A stretch of 64,000 nucleotides of DNA, taken from assembly GCF_048548695.1 (NCBI RefSeq), contig NZ_JBLYIF010000004.1. The stretch is one strand, 5' to 3'. This DNA comes from Neptuniibacter sp048548695 (GTDB taxonomy: Bacteria > Pseudomonadota > Gammaproteobacteria > Pseudomonadales > Balneatricaceae). The notes beneath the pieces were generated by a model. The model had not been told where the DNA came from. It worked only from the letters and a program-made list of their open reading frames with translations, and did no database searches. The stretch's first letter is position 1; every line of letters starts with the position of its first letter. The translations under genes were made by a program, and so were the position numbers. Of the stretch, positions 59,344-64,000 are shown piece after piece.

Positions 59344-60075
59344 TCAGGGCGGGTTATCTGTCACCAGCTTCTGCAGTAACAGCGTATACTCTTTGCCCTT
59401 GTCTTCGACATGATGCAGCTTGATGATCTGATAGTTAAGCTCAGGGGCAAACCAGATCAGGGTTTTTCGATCACTGTCTTCATCATGAATTCTGTCAACA
59501 CGGACCGCGTTGAACTTACCAATGGGTGCGGTGATAATTTCTTCGCCATTGACGGCAAAGCGGTATTGCTTGAGGTGACCGCCATCCGCCACATCAAATT
59601 CAAACTCGGTTTTCCCCTCGGCCAATAGCTGTTGCAGTAAAAGCTGGTAGCTCAACTTGTCCTGCACCTGATCACTGACGGGCATTTTCCAGGGTTTATT
59701 TTTGACGGTATTGGTGGCTTCTTGTTTGGCCCAGTCGAAGCTAATGTCGACTTTGCGCTTTTTGCCCAACACGCTGCGGCGGTATTGGTAATTCAGCGGC
59801 CGAATCCGTTGCTTGTGCCATTCAACCTGAGTGGTTTCTTCGATACCGGCCAGCAACGATGTGGCACTGGATTTAAACTGCCAGGTCGTTGCTGTTTGTT
59901 GTTTCAGGCTGCGCATGGTGGTGCCGCTCATCGCCAGACCGCCATTCCAGTCAATAGTGTAGTCAGCGACAAAGGGCTGCAGTACGGCAGGCAGAGGTGC
60001 AGCTGACAGCGATAGAGGCAGGTTGCACACTACCGCCAGTAGGGGGAGTAGAAGTATACGGCGCATAACATCCAT
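59344..60075 (-). CDS. DUF3108 exported protein
   Basis: 243 residues, signal peptide (…LPLSLSA-APLPAV) and a DUF3108-type beta-rich periplasmic domain, including FVADYTIDWNGGLAMSG and later VRVDRIHDEDSDRKTLIWFAPELNY. Function unknown. It directly follows purN (5 bp), a gene order conserved in many gammaproteobacteria (purM-purN-DUF3108). An in-frame ATG nine bases downstream is an alternative start. Confidence 0.88.
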   Translation of the reverse strand: MDVMRRILLLPLLAVVCNLPLSLSAAPLPAVLQPFVADYTIDWNGGLAMSGTTMRSLKQQTATTWQFKSSATSLLAGIEETTQVEWHKQRIRPLNYQYRRSVLGKKRKVDISFDWAKQEATNTVKNKPWKMPVSDQVQDKLSYQLLLQQLLAEGKTEFEFDVADGGHLKQYRFAVNGEEIITAPIGKFNAVRVDRIHDEDSDRKTLIWFAPELNYQIIKLHHVEDKGKEYTLLLQKLVTDNPP

Positions 60076-60080
60076 TATAT

Positions 60081-60728
60081 TTATCCGTTGGACAGTTGGT
60101 AGCCTTCAGCGGGCAAGCGGCGTTGGTCCAGCTCAATGCCTTCCGGTGTCCACTTTAACCGGTCAGCGCAGAACCATTCAACTGCTAGCGGGTAGATCTG
60201 GTGTTCTACCCGGTGCACTTTCTGCTGCAGGCTTTCTACCGTATCTTCCTTATCTATGCTGACCCTGCCCTGAACAGCCAGCGGGCCACCGTCCAACTCT
60301 TCGGTAACAAAGTGCACCGTACAGCCATGGTGCTGGTCACCAGCTTCCAGTGCCCGTTGATGGGTATGCAGGCCTTTATATTTTGGCAGCAATGAGGGAT
60401 GAATATTAAATAACCGGCCTTCGTAATGACGGACAAATTGCGGCGTTAAAATACGCATAAAACCGGCCAGTACCACCAGGTCCGGCTGATGCCGATCAAT
60501 TTCAGCGATCATCGCCTGATCGAAACTCAGACGGTCGACAAAGTTCTGGTGGTTGATGGCGACGGTATGAATGCCTGCTTTACGTGCACGCTGCAAGCCA
60601 TAGGCATCTGCTTTGTTACTGAATACGGCGGCGATACGGCCGTTGATCCGACCGTTTGTCACCGCATCAATGATCGCCTGCAGGTTGCTGCCGCTGCCGG
60701 AGATCAGTACCACAATGTTTTTGCTCAT
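60081..60728 (-). CDS. purN: Phosphoribosylglycinamide formyltransferase 1
   Basis: 215 residues. Uses 10-formyl-tetrahydrofolate to formylate GAR in de novo purine synthesis. GSGSNLQAI near the N-terminus binds the phosphate; the catalytic Asn/His pair is in LFNIHPSLLPKYKG and the Asp in VTEELDGG. It follows purM by 15 bp in one operon. Confidence 0.97.
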   Translation of the reverse strand: MSKNIVVLISGSGSNLQAIIDAVTNGRINGRIAAVFSNKADAYGLQRARKAGIHTVAINHQNFVDRLSFDQAMIAEIDRHQPDLVVLAGFMRILTPQFVRHYEGRLFNIHPSLLPKYKGLHTHQRALEAGDQHHGCTVHFVTEELDGGPLAVQGRVSIDKEDTVESLQQKVHRVEHQIYPLAVEWFCADRLKWTPEGIELDQRRLPAEGYQLSNG

Positions 60729-60743
60729 GGAGGATCAGGTGTC

Positions 60744-61793
60744 CTATCCGACCAATTCCACTTGTTCTTCGTCAGGGGCAGCACTGGCGATATGGCCAAT
60801 GATCCAAGCCTGCTCACCGGCTGCGTTCAGCAGTGTCAGTGCCGCATGTTTCTGCTCAGCAGGCACGCAGATAACCATGCCAACACCGCAGTTGAAAGTA
60901 CGGTACATTTCACGGCTGTCGACATTGCCCTGTTCCTGTAGCCAGGTGAAGACAGCAGGCATCTGCCAAGAGTTAATATCAATGACCGCCTTAGCATTAT
61001 CCGGTAGTACGCGGGGGATATTTTCCAGCAGGCCGCCACCCGTTATGTGAGACAGGGCGTTGACCTGGCATTCGCGGATTAGTTTCAGCAGCGGTTTAAC
61101 GTAGATGCGGGTCGGTGCCATGAGTGCATCAGACAATGGCTGGCCGTCCAGATCACTGTCCAGGGCTGCGCCACTGACTTCAATTATTTTCCGAATCAGG
61201 GAGTAACCGTTGGAGTGTGGGCCGGAGGAGGCGAGACCGATCAGGGCATCCCCTACGGCGACCTTGCTGCCATCGATGATGTCGTCTTCTTCGACAATGC
61301 CGGTACAGAATCCGGCCAGATCGTAATCTTCACCTTCATACATGCCTGGCATCTCAGCGGTTTCACCGCCCACCAGTGCCGCGCCAGCTAATTCACAGCC
61401 CTGACCGATACCGCTGACTACATCCGCAGCGGTTTCGACATTCAGTTTGCCGGTGGCATAGTAATCCAGGAAGTAGAGTGGCTCAGCACCGGCAACGACC
61501 AGGTCGTTGACACACATGGCCACCAGATCGATACCGATGGTGTCATGCTTGCCCAGATCCATCGCCAGGCGCAGTTTGGTCCCAACACCATCTGTACCGG
61601 ATACCAGCACGGGTTTACGGTAGCCTTCGGGAATCCGGCAGAGAGCGCCAAAGCCACCGAGACCGCCCATTACTTCGGGACGAGCAGTGCGCTTGGCAAC
61701 ACCTTTGATACGTTCAACCAGTGCATTGCCGGCATCAATATCAACGCCGGCATCCTTGTAGCTCAGCGAGCTGTTGTCAGAACCATTAGACAT
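60744..61793 (-). CDS. purM: Phosphoribosylformylglycinamidine cyclo-ligase
   Basis: 349 residues. ATP-dependent ring closure forming AIR in purine synthesis. SLSYKDAGVDIDAGN is the typical N-terminus, GTDGVGTKLRLA the PurM signature and GGETAEMPGMY the ATP-grasp-like catalytic segment. The start at 61793 (AAAGG nine bases upstream) gives the usual family length; the open frame extends far upstream but is not conserved. Confidence 0.97.
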   Translation of the reverse strand: MSNGSDNSSLSYKDAGVDIDAGNALVERIKGVAKRTARPEVMGGLGGFGALCRIPEGYRKPVLVSGTDGVGTKLRLAMDLGKHDTIGIDLVAMCVNDLVVAGAEPLYFLDYYATGKLNVETAADVVSGIGQGCELAGAALVGGETAEMPGMYEGEDYDLAGFCTGIVEEDDIIDGSKVAVGDALIGLASSGPHSNGYSLIRKIIEVSGAALDSDLDGQPLSDALMAPTRIYVKPLLKLIRECQVNALSHITGGGLLENIPRVLPDNAKAVIDINSWQMPAVFTWLQEQGNVDSREMYRTFNCGVGMVICVPAEQKHAALTLLNAAGEQAWIIGHIASAAPDEEQVELVG

Positions 61794-62028
61794 GGGTAAA
61801 TAACCTTTAACCTGCAAGGGGAGGTGAGAAAATATTGCGCGTATTCTAACGGTTATGGCCAGTGAATACACGTCCAAATCTGTCTCATAAAAGTAAACAG
61901 GCACTGCGCCGCAGGTTGGATGTGGTAGAGTAGCCCTGACAGGCTGAAACTGACGGAGTGCAGGTGTCCGGGAGGTGTTCAGCCTTGAGGTAAACGGGCA
62001 GGATTGACCGGGTAAACAAGGAATTTGC

Positions 62029-63093
62029 ATGAAAAAAAGATCCCTATTGTTCGCGTTGCTGGCACTGTGCCTGAGTAGCCTTGCTCAGGCGGGCATGGTT
62101 TCTCAACTCTATCAGGCCAAATTACTGGTGCCGGAACAGAACACCGCGCCGGAAGCCGGACACTTGCGCGAGGGGTTAAGTCAGGTGTTGGTGAAGGTAT
62201 CCGGCCAGCGTGGCTTGCTGGGTAAACCGCTGTTGCAACAGCAGTTAGCGAGTGCGTCAGCCTACCTGGAGCGCTATGCCTACCAGACAACCACCCAAAT
62301 CAGCCAGAATGAGCAAGGCACGCAACGGTTGCAGCAATTGACACTGGAGTTCTCGGCAGTGGCAGTGAACGACTTGCTGCAGCGGGCGGGCGTGGCATTG
62401 GTGGGCGAGCAGCGCCCCACGGTATTGTTGTGGCTGGCATCTGATCTCTATGGCAATCCTGAATTGATGGGGACTGACAGTCGTTACTATCCGACTCTGC
62501 AACAGGTGGCTGCTGAACGAGGGGTTCCTCTGCAGTTGCCGTTACTGGATTTGGAAGATCAGGCCAGCCTGCCGGTCAGTGATCTTTGGGGGTTGTTCGC
62601 CACTCCGGTCGAGGATGCGTCATTGCGTTATCTGCCCGATGTTGTGCTGGCTGCACGGCTACAGTATCAAGCTAATGGCAGCACTGAGCTTAGTTGGATA
62701 CTGATTAACCGAGGCACCCCGCAGCGTCAGAGCACCAGTGGAACCCCGGAACAGGTACTATCGGAGATGCTGCAACAGACCGCCGATCAGTTATTTGCGC
62801 CGATGGCGCAGGCAGATTTGAGTTTTTATCAGTCCGGCGTCGCTTTGCAGGTGAGCAATGTATCAACTTTTGATGCGTATCTGAGGCTGGTAGATCTGTT
62901 GCAGAGCCTGCCATTAGTCAAGGCAGTGAACCCTGCTGAAATCGGCAGCGGCATGGTAACCCTGAGGTTGCAATTGGAAGGCAGTGAACAACAGTTACAG
63001 CAGGCGATCTCTCTCGACAGCCGGCTGGTTTTGCTGGATATCCTGCGCAACAGTGATGGTGCCCAAACTTACAGTTATCGCTGGCAGGAGTAG
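62029..63093 (+). CDS. DUF2066 exported protein
   Basis: 354 residues, signal peptide (…SLAQA-GMVSQLYQ) and a DUF2066-type domain. Divergent from purM and directly upstream of a PerM-type permease, a gene order seen in many gammaproteobacteria (purM / DUF2066-perM-hda). Function unknown. The stop TAG is immediately followed by the next start codon. Confidence 0.88.
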   Translation: MKKRSLLFALLALCLSSLAQAGMVSQLYQAKLLVPEQNTAPEAGHLREGLSQVLVKVSGQRGLLGKPLLQQQLASASAYLERYAYQTTTQISQNEQGTQRLQQLTLEFSAVAVNDLLQRAGVALVGEQRPTVLLWLASDLYGNPELMGTDSRYYPTLQQVAAERGVPLQLPLLDLEDQASLPVSDLWGLFATPVEDASLRYLPDVVLAARLQYQANGSTELSWILINRGTPQRQSTSGTPEQVLSEMLQQTADQLFAPMAQADLSFYQSGVALQVSNVSTFDAYLRLVDLLQSLPLVKAVNPAEIGSGMVTLRLQLEGSEQQLQQAISLDSRLVLLDILRNSDGAQTYSYRWQE

Positions 63094-64000
63094 ATGATGT
63101 TGCAGTATCAACATGGTTTTATGCTCGCTGTGGGACTGGTGGCTGCCGGCCTGATCTATCTGTTATCCCCTATTTTGACCCCTTTTTTGGTAGGCGCGTT
63201 ACTGGCATATCTGGCTGACCCTGCAGCTGACCGACTAGAGGCAGTCGGTTGCAGCCGAACCAGTGCGGTGGTTGCGGTATTCATTGTGTTGACGTTGGTA
63301 CTGGTCGGATTGGTGCTGGTGCTGTTACCGCAGCTAAGTTACCAGATTCGGGTACTCATCGAGCGGACGCCGCAACTGTTGCAGTTGTTCGAACAACAGG
63401 TTCTACCCTGGCTGGTCAGCAACTTTGGTGTTGATCCTGCGACTTTCCAGATTGCTACTTTGAGACAGATTCTGGTGGCAGAGTGGCAAACCACAGGAGA
63501 CATACTGGCGCAGCTGCTGGCTCAGATCACTCGTTCAGGTATGGCCGTGGTTGCCTGGACGGCTAACTTGGTACTGATTCCGGTGGTGACCTTTTATCTG
63601 TTGCGTGACTGGGATGTGATGATGGAAAAAATTGGTCACCTGTTGCCGCGCAGTGTTGAGCCCCGCATAGCGCTTTGGGCCCGTGAATCTGATGAAGTAC
63701 TCGGTGCTTTTATGAAAGGGCAGCTGCTGGTTATGGTGGCGCTGGGCACAGTTTATTCAATCGGTTTGTGGCTGGTAGGGCTTGATTTGGCGCTGTTGGT
63801 GGGTATGATCGCCGGCCTTGCCAGTATTGTGCCTTACATGGGTTTTATTATTGGCATCGTAGTGGCGGTAGCGGCGGCACTGATGCAGTTTCAGGACCCA
63901 ACGGTGCTGGTATGGGTCGGCCTGGTATTTGTAATCGGTCAGATGCTGGAAGGCATGCTGTTGACACCCCTGCTGGTGGGCGACCGTATCGGTTTGCATC
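63094..64000 (+). CDS. AI-2E/PerM-family membrane permease, partial (right end of window)
   Basis: The first 302 residues of a protein cut by the window edge. It begins MMLQYQHGFMLAVGLV, with several transmembrane helices, a central soluble segment (SYQIRVLIERTPQLLQLFE...) and the conserved end region GLASIVPYMGFIIG and EGMLLTPLLVGDRIGL. The family includes AI-2 exporters and Na+/H+ antiporter-like members; PerM itself has no settled substrate. The start directly abuts the DUF2066 stop, so the two are translationally coupled. Confidence 0.92.
   Translation, partial: MMLQYQHGFMLAVGLVAAGLIYLLSPILTPFLVGALLAYLADPAADRLEAVGCSRTSAVVAVFIVLTLVLVGLVLVLLPQLSYQIRVLIERTPQLLQLFEQQVLPWLVSNFGVDPATFQIATLRQILVAEWQTTGDILAQLLAQITRSGMAVVAWTANLVLIPVVTFYLLRDWDVMMEKIGHLLPRSVEPRIALWARESDEVLGAFMKGQLLVMVALGTVYSIGLWLVGLDLALLVGMIAGLASIVPYMGFIIGIVVAVAAALMQFQDPTVLVWVGLVFVIGQMLEGMLLTPLLVGDRIGLH

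Overview
The window is a chromosome segment of a marine-type gammaproteobacterium, most like the Oceanospirillaceae (Amphritea, Neptunomonas, Marinobacterium) or a close Pseudomonadales relative. The evidence is the housekeeping blocks at both ends. The left end has a STAS anti-sigma antagonist, transaldolase, dusA, dgkA, gltX and tRNA-Ala. The right end has guaD, c-di-GMP enzymes, and purM/purN divergent from a DUF2066 gene and a PerM-type permease. One scaffold gap of 98 N lies at 11822-11919 inside a hexanucleotide repeat. | Layout. 1-5316: housekeeping genes, plus a putative CsrA/RsmA-sequestering sRNA (about 594-726) between the STAS gene and transaldolase. 5357-11647: seven-gene operon for a split 2-oxoacid/acetoin-type dehydrogenase (E1 alpha, E1 beta, stand-alone lipoyl domain, stand-alone E2 catalytic domain, lipoate-ligase-like protein), followed by a Tat-exported small subunit and a GMC flavoprotein. 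12239-16953: porin, a beta-propeller gene behind a structured leader, HupE/UreJ-like and exported VOC proteins. 17197-25425: isolated pqqA, two PQQ alcohol dehydrogenases each with a cytochrome c, a MxaJ-like binding protein and an AcoR-type sigma-54 activator. 25471-32291: broken GNAT gene, aldehyde dehydrogenase, AraC regulator, two SMP-30-like propellers and two unknown exported proteins. 32793-38665: Rieske protein, third PQQ dehydrogenase, AldA-type dehydrogenase, propeller protein and DUF1097 membrane protein. 39607-43634: second porin, unknown exported protein and second AcoR-type activator. 44270-49967: ComFB-like protein, NTF2-like protein, Baeyer-Villiger monooxygenase with an alpha/beta hydrolase, AraC regulator. 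From 50358: hybrid histidine kinase and housekeeping genes. | How it fits together. About 48 kb in the middle reads as a periplasmic alcohol-oxidation island: outer-membrane entry, PQQ dehydrogenases, electron acceptors (two cytochromes c, one Rieske protein), aldehyde dehydrogenases, a ketone-to-ester branch and a C2/C3-forming 2-oxoacid/acetoin dehydrogenase. The unifying feature is regulatory. Fifteen -24/-12 (sigma-54) promoter candidates sit in front of almost every operon of the island, including pqqA and one activator gene itself, and recurrent TGTYGCA elements lie upstream of many of them. All three PQQ enzymes have the Asp-x-Asp pair associated with lanthanide-dependent enzymes. | Functions are assigned from reading motifs and family resemblance only; no database search was run. 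Substrates of the PQQ, GMC, BVMO and 2-oxoacid enzymes are not determined.
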